The translations under genes were made by a program, and so were the position numbers. 39,620 nt of DNA from a virus: positions 1 through 39,620 of the IMG/VR virus record IMGVR_UViG_3300036909_000234. The stretch is one strand, 5' to 3'. Below, piece after piece: positions 24,617 through 32,458 of this stretch (the first letter of the stretch is position 1; each line of letters starts with the position of its first letter). The notes under the pieces are model-generated. The model was given only the letters and a program-made list of their open reading frames with translations. It did no database searches and was not told the origin of the DNA.

Positions 24617-25008
24617 TATCCAGTTATCTCCTTGATCTCTTCTTCGGTTAGTTCCCAGCGGAACTTGTGGCTGGTGAGGTCTACCATTCTCTTTGTCATC
24701 TTGGCGCCATAGAATGGGAAGTTCTTGAATGCATAGCGCCAGAAGTCTGCAGGTGTGTACATGTCCCGGTTGGCGAGGAGGTTGATACCCTCCTGCGTAA
24801 CCTGCCATCTGGCAGTGAACTCCGGACCGGCCTTCTCGATCAGTCCCTCACGACGAACATAGGTAAGAGTCGAGTTGGAGAGCAGCGTTGGGAAGTTGGC
24901 CATGATGTCCCTGTACCGGGCACCGTTCTGGCTGTGAAGGTAGTGGAGAATCCCGTGAACGAGAGTCCCCGACTTGTACTTGTTGCGAAGGAAAACCGGG
25001 AGAGACAT
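24616..25008 (-). CDS. winged-helix-like protein
   Basis: 130 residues from ATG 25008, preceded by GGAAGGTGAC; a longer reading from 25107 has no such site. The middle part (YRDIMANFPTLLSNSTLTYV, then RREGLIEKAGPEF, TARWQVTQEGINLL) follows the helix-turn-helix plus wing pattern of small wHTH proteins such as the PadR/MarR-like group. It may act as a phage transcription regulator (inference). The C-terminus is rich in aromatic residues. Confidence 0.6.
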   Translation of the reverse strand: MSLPVFLRNKYKSGTLVHGILHYLHSQNGARYRDIMANFPTLLSNSTLTYVRREGLIEKAGPEFTARWQVTQEGINLLANRDMYTPADFWRYAFKNFPFYGAKMTKRMVDLTSHKFRWELTEEEIKEITG

Positions 25009-25009
25009 G

Positions 25010-25387
25010 TCACCTTCCGATCTGGGCCGCCACAGCGAGGTTGCGCATGACGAGGACACGGAGGACGACTTCGGCATTGAGACGACGGAGCTCTTCGAAC
25101 ACAGCACGCTCAGCTTCGGAAGTACCCTCTGCTAGAGACTTGTTGTACATGACATCAGCAGGAGCCGTACCTCTCCAATCAGCCGCGCCCATGTTGGCAA
25201 TGCCGTAGGTGGGCATCCTATCCAGGGAGTTCTGAGCGTTGCGAAGATGCTGACCATAGTCCCGCAGCAGATCGCTGTTGACTGCTTGATCTTCCATGCC
25301 TGATGCGACTTCTGGAACCTTGAGGCAACCGTTCTTGTCGAATTCAACTATCAGGTTTGTCTCGAGCATACTCAATGGAATTTTCAC
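25010..25387 (-). CDS. unknown 125-aa protein
   Basis: Starts MKIPLSMLETNLIVEFDKNG. Mostly helical afterwards (SDLLRDYGQHLRNAQNSLDR; SEAERAVFEELRRLNAEVVL). Ends 1 bp past the winged-helix start, so likely co-translated. Family unknown. Confidence 0.7.
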   Translation of the reverse strand: MKIPLSMLETNLIVEFDKNGCLKVPEVASGMEDQAVNSDLLRDYGQHLRNAQNSLDRMPTYGIANMGAADWRGTAPADVMYNKSLAEGTSEAERAVFEELRRLNAEVVLRVLVMRNLAVAAQIGR

Positions 25388-25388
25388 A

Positions 25389-25715
25389 TTATCCTTTCAA
25401 TCGAACATTGACATCGTTGCGGTTGATGTTGAGAATGTGAGGCGACCGCAATCTCAGTTCTGCCTCTGTATCCGGATGCATGTCAAGATGAGTGGGACTG
25501 ATGCCCACGAAGATGGTGTCGAGTTCGCCATGACCATGAGTGACGACAGGAATGCGATCCTCTTGGATGACGATGGTGTGAACGAACCCTGCTCCACGTC
25601 CCGGCGCTGCGGTCAAAGACTTCTCTGCCGCCTCCAGAAGTTGCTGGGCCATTCTCTTGGCTTCTTGGGGTGTCATGTTCAGGAAGTTTCCTGCTGAGTT
25701 CTGGAGCAGTTTCAT
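25389..25715 (-). CDS. unknown 108-aa protein
   Basis: Helical N-terminus (MTPQEAKRMAQQLLEAAEKS), then a beta-rich part with several His (GFVHTIVIQEDRIPVVTHGH; PTHLDMHPDTEAELRLRSPH). The His cluster could bind metal, but no family is recognised. A 4-bp overlap with the 141-aa gene upstream and a 1-bp gap to the next. Confidence 0.7.
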   Translation of the reverse strand: MKLLQNSAGNFLNMTPQEAKRMAQQLLEAAEKSLTAAPGRGAGFVHTIVIQEDRIPVVTHGHGELDTIFVGISPTHLDMHPDTEAELRLRSPHILNINRNDVNVRLKG

Positions 25716-26137
25716 GACCGGCTCCTTTGACCAGTGATCACATTCACCAGTGGAACACCAGGGCCAAAGGCAGCGCGACGTTCGTAACGCTCTTCAGCAG
25801 ATGTACGACGAGGCTGGCGATAGGCTGCAAGAAAGTCATTTGTCTGCATATCGCGAATCACAGAAGTTTTGGTTTGATCGAATTCAGGAATCTTGTTGAT
25901 GAAGTTCTCCTCGATGAAGTCCTGAGGAATAACCCGTCGGTTGGTGAGCCAGGTAGGCACGCCACACACCATATCAAATAGGTGAGTCTGAGTACGATTG
26001 TTCTGTGGATGAGTAGGAATGACCGTCGCCACAGTGAGAGTATAGACTACAATCGTCTCAGTGGGATCAGAACTCTCTATGGTAACAGTGATTTCCTGAG
26101 TACCATATTTTGAATAGGTGGTCTCAAAAACTCTCAT
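25712..26137 (-). CDS. unknown 141-aa protein, first gene of the leftward run
   Basis: Start at ATG 26137 behind GGAGGG (the GTG at 26149 would put the binding site inside the gene). A beta-rich N-terminus (MRVFETTYSKYGTQEITVTI) is followed by a region with several Arg (RQPRRTSAEERYERR). It is driven by the leftward promoter motif at 26154-26183. Function unknown. Confidence 0.7.
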   Translation of the reverse strand: MRVFETTYSKYGTQEITVTIESSDPTETIVVYTLTVATVIPTHPQNNRTQTHLFDMVCGVPTWLTNRRVIPQDFIEENFINKIPEFDQTKTSVIRDMQTNDFLAAYRQPRRTSAEERYERRAAFGPGVPLVNVITGQRSRS

Positions 26138-26153
26138 GCTTCCCTCCACCTCA

Positions 26154-26183
26154 CTCTACTGAGATGGACCCAGGATCGGTTAA
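26154..26183 (-). promoter_or_regulatory. leftward phage promoter motif (TTAACCGATC, then GTAGAG)
   Basis: On the minus strand TTAACCGATC starts at 26183 and GTAGAG at 26159, 24 nt start to start. It ends 16 nt before the start of the 141-aa gene and shares the divergent region with a rightward copy at 26212-26241. Confidence 0.75.
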
Positions 26184-26211
26184 GATAGATACCGCTGTAT
26201 TCTTGTGGTAA

Positions 26212-26241
26212 TTACCCGTTCTAAGGCAGGTTTCCGTAGAG
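26212..26241 (+). promoter_or_regulatory. rightward phage promoter motif (TTACCCGTTC, then GTAGAG)
   Basis: The first block starts at 26212 and the second at 26236, 24 nt apart. It is followed by TATAAAGAA and then the ATG of the Wzz fragment at 26266. It faces away from the leftward copy, so this 130-bp gap is the switch point between the two arms. Confidence 0.75.
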
Positions 26242-26265
26242 TCTCACTATAAAGAACTGACTTTA

Positions 26266-26559
26266 ATGGATCTGTTTGCCATTTTCCATCGGCGCAGGAA
26301 AATCCTAATTGTAACCCTTTTTGGGTTCATCGCTCTCGGTGCGCTTTATTGCGTGTTTTCGACAAGGCGATACGAAGCCAAAGGCACCATTCAGGTTCAA
26401 AAAGAATCGGCTGATGCCATGGGTTTGGATAACCTGATGAACGGAGCCGAAGGTGCGCCGGACGCCTTGGACGCCAACATCAACCTGCAGACGCAGGTGA
26501 ACATTGGAGAACATCCGCCAAGACATCGACGCTCCACGCTGTCACTGTTGTGGTGCTAG
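26266..26559 (+). pseudogene. truncated Wzz/chain-length-determinant N-terminus
   Basis: 97 residues. Residues 1-80 read as the start of a bacterial polysaccharide co-polymerase: a short basic cytoplasmic lead (HRRRK), one membrane helix (ILIVTLFGFIALGALYCVF), then the periplasmic start (TRRYEAKGTIQVQKESADAM, and later DANINLQTQVNI). Where family members continue with ILQSD-like sequence, the match stops near 26505 and the frame runs out in GEHPPRHRRSTLSLLWC. It is a captured host fragment fused to phage DNA behind a phage promoter. It may still make a membrane peptide able to disturb host Wzz assemblies (inference). An assembly chimera is the main alternative. Confidence 0.7.
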
Positions 26560-26791
26560 AGAATCCGGGAAGCATGCAGGCATCTGTTCCGTTGCCGGCT
26601 GGCCAGCCTTCCATGCGACTCCCATGAGCAAGAAAGAGGAAGAGGTTCAGCGATGGGATGAGCGTGAGAAAGGAAAGGAAATGCACAATGCTCTCTTCGA
26701 ACTCTTCCAGGAATACGAGGCAAAGAATATCAGAGATGAGACCATCCATAGAGTGGTAAAAGCCTCCCCTTGGGGACACGCAATCAAGTAA
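26504..26791 (+). CDS. unknown 95-aa protein with CxxCG, N-terminus at capture junction
   Basis: Starts with TTG at 26504, right at the junction with the Wzz fragment, so the original start may have been lost or replaced. It has CHCCGARESGKHAGIC near 13-28, a probable zinc knuckle, then a charged helical part (MSKKEEEVQRWDEREKGKEM; LFELFQEYEAKNIRDETIHR). It overlaps the fragment frame by 56 bp. Function unknown. Confidence 0.5.
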   Translation: MENIRQDIDAPRCHCCGARESGKHAGICSVAGWPAFHATPMSKKEEEVQRWDEREKGKEMHNALFELFQEYEAKNIRDETIHRVVKASPWGHAIK

Positions 26792-26808
26792 ACCCATCCG
26801 AGTTCCAA

Positions 26809-26838
26809 TTACCCGATCCTTGATCCCCAGCAGTAGAG
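26809..26838 (+). promoter_or_regulatory. phage promoter motif before rIIA-like (TTACCCGATC, then GTAGAG)
   Basis: Blocks at 26809 and 26833, 24 nt start to start. The ATG of the rIIA-like gene follows 18 nt after the second block, with a good ribosome binding site between (GGAGGG). Confidence 0.75.
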
Positions 26839-26856
26839 AGGATCGGAGGGAATTGA

Positions 26857-29244
26857 ATGATTATCGAACACAAGGGAACCAAGACAGTGTCCGGTGGAGC
26901 AGTTGGAGTAGCCTCCGACTTTGCGATCAACAACACTGCTATGGCTTTCAAGATTCTGTCCAGCAAGCTCTACACTGACAAGATCTTGGCCCCAATTCGC
27001 GAACTGGCCTGCAATGCGTACGATGCGCATGTAGCTGCCGGCACTCCGGCACTGCCTTTCGAAATCAATCTGCCCACATCCTTTGACCCCATGTTCCGCA
27101 TCAAGGACAGCGGCATCGGCCTGGATGACGAAGGCATCAAGACGCTGTACTGCCGCTATTTCAGCAGCAACAAGTCAGCTTCCAACGAGTTTGTCGGAGC
27201 GATGGGCCTGGGTTCCAAGAGCCCATTTGCCTACACCGAAGGATTCACGGTCATTTCGATCTTCAACAAGACCAAGCGCACTTACGATGCTCACCTTAGC
27301 GAAGAAGGCATTCCGGAAGTTCTGATGCTCTCCGAAGAGACGACCACTGACCATAATGGTCTTGAGGTCAGCTTCCCGGTGCCGCCTCATGATTTCTATG
27401 AGTTCCAGAACAAGGCGCGCATCGCGACTGAGTTCATCGAGCCTCGTCCGATCGTCAACATCAAGCACTTCACCTTCACGGACACCGAGTATGTCATGAA
27501 GACTGACCTGTGGGGCATCCGCAAGGAGCCGAAGACTCACCAGACCAATGGCGTCCGCGCGATTCAGGGCATGGTGGCCTATGCGGTTGGTACCATCGAC
27601 GACAGCAAGACGAGCGATGCTCAGAAGCGCATCATGCAGATGCCGGTCGACCTGTTCTTTCAGATTGGCGACCTGGATGTCGCGGCCTCTCGTGAGACCC
27701 TAGACAACACCAAGCGCACCGTGGCCAACGTCCTGTCACTGGTCGACGAGGTTTATGCCGGCCTGGTGGATGAGCTCAAGGCAAAGTTGAACACCGCGCA
27801 GTCCGCGTGGGAAGCTCGCCTCATGCTCCGCCAGATGCACGATTCACCGCTCAAGGAAGTGGTCAAGGCGGCGGAGAAGGCTGGCGACATCTGGGGCATC
27901 TACGACAACTTCACGCTGGCAAAGAACAAGCCCACCATCAATGAGATGGATTACGAGCATCTCACGATCGCTCGCTTCCAGCAGATGAAGCGTCGCGACA
28001 AGTACGCCAAGTACGCCAAGTATGCGACCAAGAACTTCCTCTTCAAGCAGAAGGGGAGCCAGGTCTACCAGACCGCCGTTCAGAGTATCTCATCTGGTCT
28101 ACAGACTCGCGACATCCTCGACGTTCCTTTTGAAGTTTCTCCGGACATGCTCTTTGTCCTGAACGACATCAAGGGTGGTGGCGAGAAGTATGTCCACTAT
28201 TTGCTCCAGCAGGATCCGGATGTCACCAACAACTATCCTGGCATCGTGGAAGTCTACATGCTGACCACCGGCTCTTCCAAGGACGATCAGGCCGCGATGA
28301 TCACTGACGCGGCTGCGCTTGTCAAGGAAATCGGCAGCCCGAAGGTCATCTCGATGTCCGCTCTCAAGGCTTTGTATGGCCCGTTTGTGGATATCCCGAA
28401 GCCGAAGTATAGCACTGGCTTGCCTCGTGAGCGCAAGAGCGTTCTCTCGCTCAAGTTCAAGGGAAAGTACAGTTCATTCCGTGGAGGCGACACTTACAGC
28501 TTCTACACCAATTGGGTGCGTGCTCAGGAGTCGGAGTTTGGAGCGGTCAACTATTACTTCATCCTGACCGACAACCAGAAGCCGACTTGGGGAAACACCG
28601 GCGATAACACCAATGGTATGTGGTCGACCTGCGAGACGATGGTTGGGTTCTTGAAGAAGGTTCGCGACTGCGGTTTCTACGGTCTGACACCTTCCACTCC
28701 GGTATTCGGTCTCAAGGCCAACAGCAAATTGATTGGTCAGCCGGACTGGGTCAACCTGGGCCAGCACATTGAGGCTCACACGAAGGTCCTGATGAGCGAT
28801 GTCAAACAGCACGAGATGTCTCTCTTCCTGGGTGGCAATCAGGCTAGCAATCAGGACATGTGGCTCAAGGTTTCCAGCCGCAAGCTGATTCCGCTGTGCT
28901 CACCGGCTCGCAAGTTCGCCGACGACTATGCGGTTGTGGTTCGTGGATACGAGGACGAGAAGAACAAGATCCTGATCGACATTCTTTGCTTCCTCATGCA
29001 GCACAATCTCTGGAAGACGACGATCAAGCTGCCGAATTTTGAGAAGCTGGAAAAGGAACTTCACACCATCTATCCTCTTCTCGCTTTCATCCCGGATACC
29101 CGTTGGGAGGAAACTCGTGGTAGAGTACTCCAGAGGGCAGTTGACTACGTCGCTTTGATTGACGAGACCAACGAAGCCAAAGACAACATCTACATCACGT
29201 TCGAAACATTCGAAGAGGAGAATGAGCATGTCAGCATCAGCTAG
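26857..29244 (+). CDS. rIIA: rIIA-like GHKL ATPase
   Basis: 795 residues. ATP-binding motifs of the GHKL fold: N-box IRELACNAYDAH (about 48-59), G1 motif FRIKDSGIGLDDEG (about 85-98), and the glycine lid GAMGLGSKSPFAYTEGF (about 114-130). Length and the following rIIB-like gene match T4 rIIA (725 residues). In T4 the pair acts at the membrane and protects against exclusion by lambda rex. It is expressed from its own promoter copy and overlaps the rIIB-like start by 23 bp. Confidence 0.92.
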   Translation: MIIEHKGTKTVSGGAVGVASDFAINNTAMAFKILSSKLYTDKILAPIRELACNAYDAHVAAGTPALPFEINLPTSFDPMFRIKDSGIGLDDEGIKTLYCRYFSSNKSASNEFVGAMGLGSKSPFAYTEGFTVISIFNKTKRTYDAHLSEEGIPEVLMLSEETTTDHNGLEVSFPVPPHDFYEFQNKARIATEFIEPRPIVNIKHFTFTDTEYVMKTDLWGIRKEPKTHQTNGVRAIQGMVAYAVGTIDDSKTSDAQKRIMQMPVDLFFQIGDLDVAASRETLDNTKRTVANVLSLVDEVYAGLVDELKAKLNTAQSAWEARLMLRQMHDSPLKEVVKAAEKAGDIWGIYDNFTLAKNKPTINEMDYEHLTIARFQQMKRRDKYAKYAKYATKNFLFKQKGSQVYQTAVQSISSGLQTRDILDVPFEVSPDMLFVLNDIKGGGEKYVHYLLQQDPDVTNNYPGIVEVYMLTTGSSKDDQAAMITDAAALVKEIGSPKVISMSALKALYGPFVDIPKPKYSTGLPRERKSVLSLKFKGKYSSFRGGDTYSFYTNWVRAQESEFGAVNYYFILTDNQKPTWGNTGDNTNGMWSTCETMVGFLKKVRDCGFYGLTPSTPVFGLKANSKLIGQPDWVNLGQHIEAHTKVLMSDVKQHEMSLFLGGNQASNQDMWLKVSSRKLIPLCSPARKFADDYAVVVRGYEDEKNKILIDILCFLMQHNLWKTTIKLPNFEKLEKELHTIYPLLAFIPDTRWEETRGRVLQRAVDYVALIDETNEAKDNIYITFETFEEENEHVSIS

Positions 29245-30715
29245 CAAGAAAGCGCGCAAGCCCAGCCCTGAGGCTGCCGCTCTTCGCAATCAGAAGCGTC
29301 GCGATCAGCGTGCAGCTGCCAAGGTCACCCCGAAGGCGACCGTGGTGAAGAAGACCAAGAAGGTCACCAAGAAGGCCAAGAAGGAAAAGGTTCTGGCGAT
29401 CGCCGACTTGCACCGTCCCGTCAAGAAGACCTTTGGCCAGCACATTATCGTTGGTCCCGTGACCGGCAAGACCCTCCCCTTCGTAGTGAAGGAATCTTAT
29501 CTGTCAATCGGTATGCCGGGTCGCCCTTTCCAGATGACCAGTGCTCACCCGATGTTCGAGCAGCTTGCGGACGTTCTCCGCAACGGTCAGTTCGACGAGG
29601 TCCCGAAGCTGGTTCTTACGGCAGAAGGTCTGGCCAACCGCACGGCTGGCAAGGTCACCTTCGAAAAGGGAGTGATCTCGTACGAGGGCACGGAAGTCCA
29701 CAGCACGCTGGCAAGCTACATCTGCAAGCTGGCTGACGAAGGCAAGGATGTGGCCAAGTTCGTCCTGTTCATGGACAACCTGTACAAGAATCCTTCCAAG
29801 GACTCCATCACCGAACTGTTCGACTTCCTGACTCGCGGCCTGACCGGCAATGAGCCGGTGCCGATCACTGACGACGGCTGCTTCCTGGTCTACAAGGCTG
29901 TTCGCGCTGACTTCAAGGATTGCCACACCGGCACCATCAACAACGAGCCGGGACAGGTAGTCATGATGCCGCGCAAGCGCGTCGACGACAACCGTCGTAA
30001 CGAGTGCTCGAACGGTCTTCACGTCTGTCGTCGTTCGTACCTGAACAACTTTGGCAGCGGTGGCAAGGTGATGGAAGTCAAGGTCAACCCGAAGGACGTG
30101 GTCAGCATTCCGCAGGACTACAACAGCGCGAAGATGCGCGTGGCTGAGTACGAGGTTCTTCGCGAACTCACCAAGGACACCGAGCGCAGCGTCATCGAGA
30201 CCGAAGGCCACAAGCGTATGAATCAGTCGATGGTCGAGGTATTCAAGGAGCGCCAGGAACTTCTGGCCGCTGTCTTGGCTCACTCCAACATCAAGCGCAA
30301 TATTCGTGACGGCAAGATCGCCGAGACCACGATCAGGAAGATGACCTTTGGCCGCCTGGAGAAGTTGTACGACTCGCTGCCGAAGAAGGAAGAGAAGAAG
30401 GCTCCTTCCGGTCCCTTCACGACCGCACCGCAGGGTGCACTTCACGGCAATCCGCTTCGTGCATCTCGCGAAGCTGCCGGACTGAGCATCAAGCAGATGG
30501 CTGAGGCACTGGACATCACCGCCAGTTCCGTCTACAAGACGGAGAAGAAGGACACGGTCACTCAGGCCGCGTTCGACTCCTGGATGATCGCGATTCAGGA
30601 ACTGACGGAGACCAAGGCTGCGGTCAGCTTCCCGAAGCCGGTCTACAGCCGCATCACGATGGGCAAGGCTCGTGGCGTGTTCGATGCTCTGAACACCGCT
30701 CCGCTCGCGCTGTAA
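29222..30715 (+). CDS. rIIB: rIIB-like protein with added C-terminal HTH
   Basis: 497 residues from ATG 29222 (GAGGAGA upstream). A Lys/Ala-rich N-terminus (about 1-60) precedes the rIIB core: DDGCFLVYKAVRADFKDCHT, NEPGQVVMMPRKRVDD, CSNGLHVCRRSYL and NPKDVVSIPQDYNSAKMRV. Near the C-terminus is an XRE-type helix-turn-helix (ASREAAGLSIKQMAEALDIT, ASSVYKTEKKD). That domain could let the protein bind DNA or regulate its own operon (inference). T4 rIIB is 312 residues, so both ends are extended here. A terminator follows. Confidence 0.9.
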   Translation: MSMSASASKKARKPSPEAAALRNQKRRDQRAAAKVTPKATVVKKTKKVTKKAKKEKVLAIADLHRPVKKTFGQHIIVGPVTGKTLPFVVKESYLSIGMPGRPFQMTSAHPMFEQLADVLRNGQFDEVPKLVLTAEGLANRTAGKVTFEKGVISYEGTEVHSTLASYICKLADEGKDVAKFVLFMDNLYKNPSKDSITELFDFLTRGLTGNEPVPITDDGCFLVYKAVRADFKDCHTGTINNEPGQVVMMPRKRVDDNRRNECSNGLHVCRRSYLNNFGSGGKVMEVKVNPKDVVSIPQDYNSAKMRVAEYEVLRELTKDTERSVIETEGHKRMNQSMVEVFKERQELLAAVLAHSNIKRNIRDGKIAETTIRKMTFGRLEKLYDSLPKKEEKKAPSGPFTTAPQGALHGNPLRASREAAGLSIKQMAEALDITASSVYKTEKKDTVTQAAFDSWMIAIQELTETKAAVSFPKPVYSRITMGKARGVFDALNTAPLAL

Positions 30716-30726
30716 TCCCAACAAAT

Positions 30727-30756
30727 GAGGGTGCTTCGGCACCCTCCATTTCCTTT
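30727..30756 (+). terminator. intrinsic terminator after rIIB
   Basis: GAGGGTGC, UUCG tetraloop, GCACCCTC, then a T-rich tract. It lies 11 bp after the rIIB stop, a strong factor-independent terminator for the rII pair. Confidence 0.85.
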
Positions 30757-30767
30757 TCGGAGAAGAT

Positions 30768-30857
30768 ATGCCGAGTTTTGTCAAGTTCTGCCTGATGTCC
30801 GCCCGGTGGAGTTTCACCTTCAACTCCGCCGCCGTGTCAAGAAGTTCTGGGAAGTAA
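30768..30857 (+). CDS. possible 29-aa peptide
   Basis: ATG at 30768 has a strong GGAGAAGAT site just before it; the product begins MPSFVKFCLMSARWSFTFNS. A second frame over the same bases reads VEFHLQLRRRVKKFWEVKEAA and ends in an ATGA overlap with the next gene (stop 30869-30871), but lacks an ATG. One of the two may be real, or a one-base change has split a small gene. Confidence 0.3.
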   Translation: MPSFVKFCLMSARWSFTFNSAAVSRSSGK

Positions 30858-30867
30858 AAGAGGCAGC

Positions 30868-31062
30868 ATGATCGGAATAGTTTTGACTGTAGTGTTTGCC
30901 CTGGCTCTGTGTATTTATACGGAACCTCGTCCTCAGGTATGGTTCTACAGCAGGATGAATGGTTGCTGGATCAAGTTGATTCAGAATGGTCGCTATCGAA
31001 ACGAAACAGCCATCAGATTTTTCAAGAAAAGAGGCACTCCGGCTGTAATAGTTTACCGATAG
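30868..31062 (+). CDS. small membrane-anchored unknown protein
   Basis: 64 residues. The N-terminal helix IGIVLTVVFALALCIY is a membrane segment or uncleaved signal; the rest is basic (RMNGCWIKLIQNGRYRNETA, FKKRGTPAVIVYR). Predicted with its tail on one side of the inner membrane. Function unknown. Confidence 0.6.
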   Translation: MIGIVLTVVFALALCIYTEPRPQVWFYSRMNGCWIKLIQNGRYRNETAIRFFKKRGTPAVIVYR

Positions 31063-31092
31063 TTACCCGTTCTGACACTCACATCAGTAGAG
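31063..31092 (+). promoter_or_regulatory. phage promoter motif before ku (TTACCCGTTC, then GTAGAG)
   Basis: Blocks at 31063 and 31087, 24 nt apart, directly after the stop of the 64-aa gene. The second block ends 24 nt before the Ku ATG, the same distance as at the Wzz fragment. AAGGGAG is the ribosome binding site. Confidence 0.75.
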
Positions 31093-31116
31093 AGAACTGT
31101 AAAGGGAGAAACAAAA

Positions 31117-32076
31117 ATGGCTAAGAAAAACGAGACCGCTGTAATCGCGAACGATAGCAAAGAAGCCCAGATCGCCGCACTCACCGCGCAGCTTGCCGGT
31201 GGCGCTGCTGCTACTTCCGCTCCGGTCGCGTCCGGCGACTTCGCCAAGAAGGCTGCCAACCGTGCGACCAACAATCTGATGGTCAGCATGGGATTGCTCA
31301 GCTTCCCAATCAAGGTCTACAAGGCGACCGAGGTTGACACGGTCAGCTTCAACAACCTTCACACCACCTGCCACCACGCTCTCAAGCAGCAGGATTACTA
31401 CTGCCCCGAGTGCTCCACTCCCGAAAAGGTTGCCGTGGTCGCAAAGGACCAGATCGTCAAGGGATACGAGTACGAGAAAGGCAAGTTCGCCATCTTCACT
31501 CCGGAAGAGATCGCTGGTTGCAAGGTTGCCGCCGACGATAGCCTGGAGATCATCAAGTTCGTCGACGAAAGCACGATCGACCCAATCTTCTACGAGTCGT
31601 CCTACTTCGTCGGACCGGACAAGGGTGCGGAAATGCAGTTCGCCCTGCTTCGCGCTGGCATGACCAAGACCGGCAAGGTTGCAATCGGCAAGGTTGCTCT
31701 CAAGGGTCGCGAGCAGACCGTGGTCATTCGCCCCTATGGCGATCGTGGCCTCATCCTGAACTACCTCTACTTCGACTACGAAGTTCGCTCCTTCGCCGGA
31801 TGGGACAAGGTCCCGAACGCGGACGCACTCAGCGAGAAGTTCATGGCCGTCGCCACTCAGCTGGTCGACATGATGACCGAAGACTTCGCTCCCGAGACCA
31901 TGAGCGATTCGTACCTGGTCAACGCTCGCAAACTGATCAGCGCCAAGGCTGCCGGCCTGACCGCTCCCGTCATTGTCAAGGCTGCTGCCAAGGATGCCTC
32001 TGCGGATCTGGAAGCTGCTCTTGAGGCTTCACTGAACGCTGCCAAGATCAAGAAGGCTTCCAAGAAGGCGGCATAA
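31117..32076 (+). CDS. ku: Ku-family DNA end-binding protein
   Basis: 319 residues. The Ku core begins near residue 52: NLMVSMGLLSFPIKVYKATE, VSFNNLHTTC, YYCPECSTPE, and IVKGYEYEKGKFAIFTPEEI, the standard order of bacterial Ku. Cys85, Cys96 and Cys99 could bind zinc. An N-terminal extension of about 50 residues is unusual. The C-terminus is Lys/Ala-rich (KIKKASKKAA), as in bacterial Ku tails that contact DNA. Bacterial Ku forms a homodimer ring on DNA ends and recruits a ligase. A phage ligase gene lies 5.5 kb downstream under the same promoter class. Confidence 0.9.
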   Translation: MAKKNETAVIANDSKEAQIAALTAQLAGGAAATSAPVASGDFAKKAANRATNNLMVSMGLLSFPIKVYKATEVDTVSFNNLHTTCHHALKQQDYYCPECSTPEKVAVVAKDQIVKGYEYEKGKFAIFTPEEIAGCKVAADDSLEIIKFVDESTIDPIFYESSYFVGPDKGAEMQFALLRAGMTKTGKVAIGKVALKGREQTVVIRPYGDRGLILNYLYFDYEVRSFAGWDKVPNADALSEKFMAVATQLVDMMTEDFAPETMSDSYLVNARKLISAKAAGLTAPVIVKAAAKDASADLEAALEASLNAAKIKKASKKAA

Positions 32077-32090
32077 CTCTCTGGGGGAGG

Positions 32091-32140
32091 GTTAGAGCCT
32101 CCTTTTTGGACCCAGGGGAGGCGACTCCCCTGGTGTATTT
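32091..32140 (+). terminator. tandem terminators after ku
   Basis: First a small stem GGAGG/CCTCC followed by five T; then CCAGGGGAG, GCGA loop, CTCCCCTGG (32112-32133) and a T-rich tail. Two in a row should strongly isolate ku from downstream genes. Confidence 0.75.
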
Positions 32141-32159
32141 TCAGTTTATGGAGTGAAAT

Positions 32160-32453
32160 ATGGCTCTTGCAGTAGCAGAACTCAAGAAATGGATCGACAC
32201 CCTTCCGGAGAATGCCGAAGTGGCAATCGAACAGGGATGTCTGATTCAGGACCAAGGCTCTAAGGCTTGTATCATCGGCGGTCACACGTTCAAGGGGAAA
32301 CCGGAAGGTCTGTTCTCGTCCCTGCTCGACTTCATCGTCAACGGTGTCCATCCGACTGACTGGCACGTTCCTTGTGCCCGGTGCCATTTTGAAGGTCGTG
32401 TCCACGATACGATCGAAAGCTGCTGGCGGTACAAGAGGCCACCGGCCAAGTAG
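32160..32453 (+). CDS. unknown 97-aa protein
   Basis: Starts MALAVAELKKWIDTLPENAE, a pattern (helix then a P-E-NAEVAI strand) often seen in small phage proteins. The C-terminal part has CARCHFEGRVHDTIESCW, a possible metal site. Ribosome binding site GGAGTGAAAT. No family recognised. Confidence 0.65.
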   Translation: MALAVAELKKWIDTLPENAEVAIEQGCLIQDQGSKACIIGGHTFKGKPEGLFSSLLDFIVNGVHPTDWHVPCARCHFEGRVHDTIESCWRYKRPPAK

Positions 32454-32458
32454 GCACA

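Noticed and set aside
29504-30823. 439-codon minus-strand open frame
   Set aside because: Antisense shadow of the rIIB-like gene; the frame is kept open by codon bias of the real gene and crosses the terminator.
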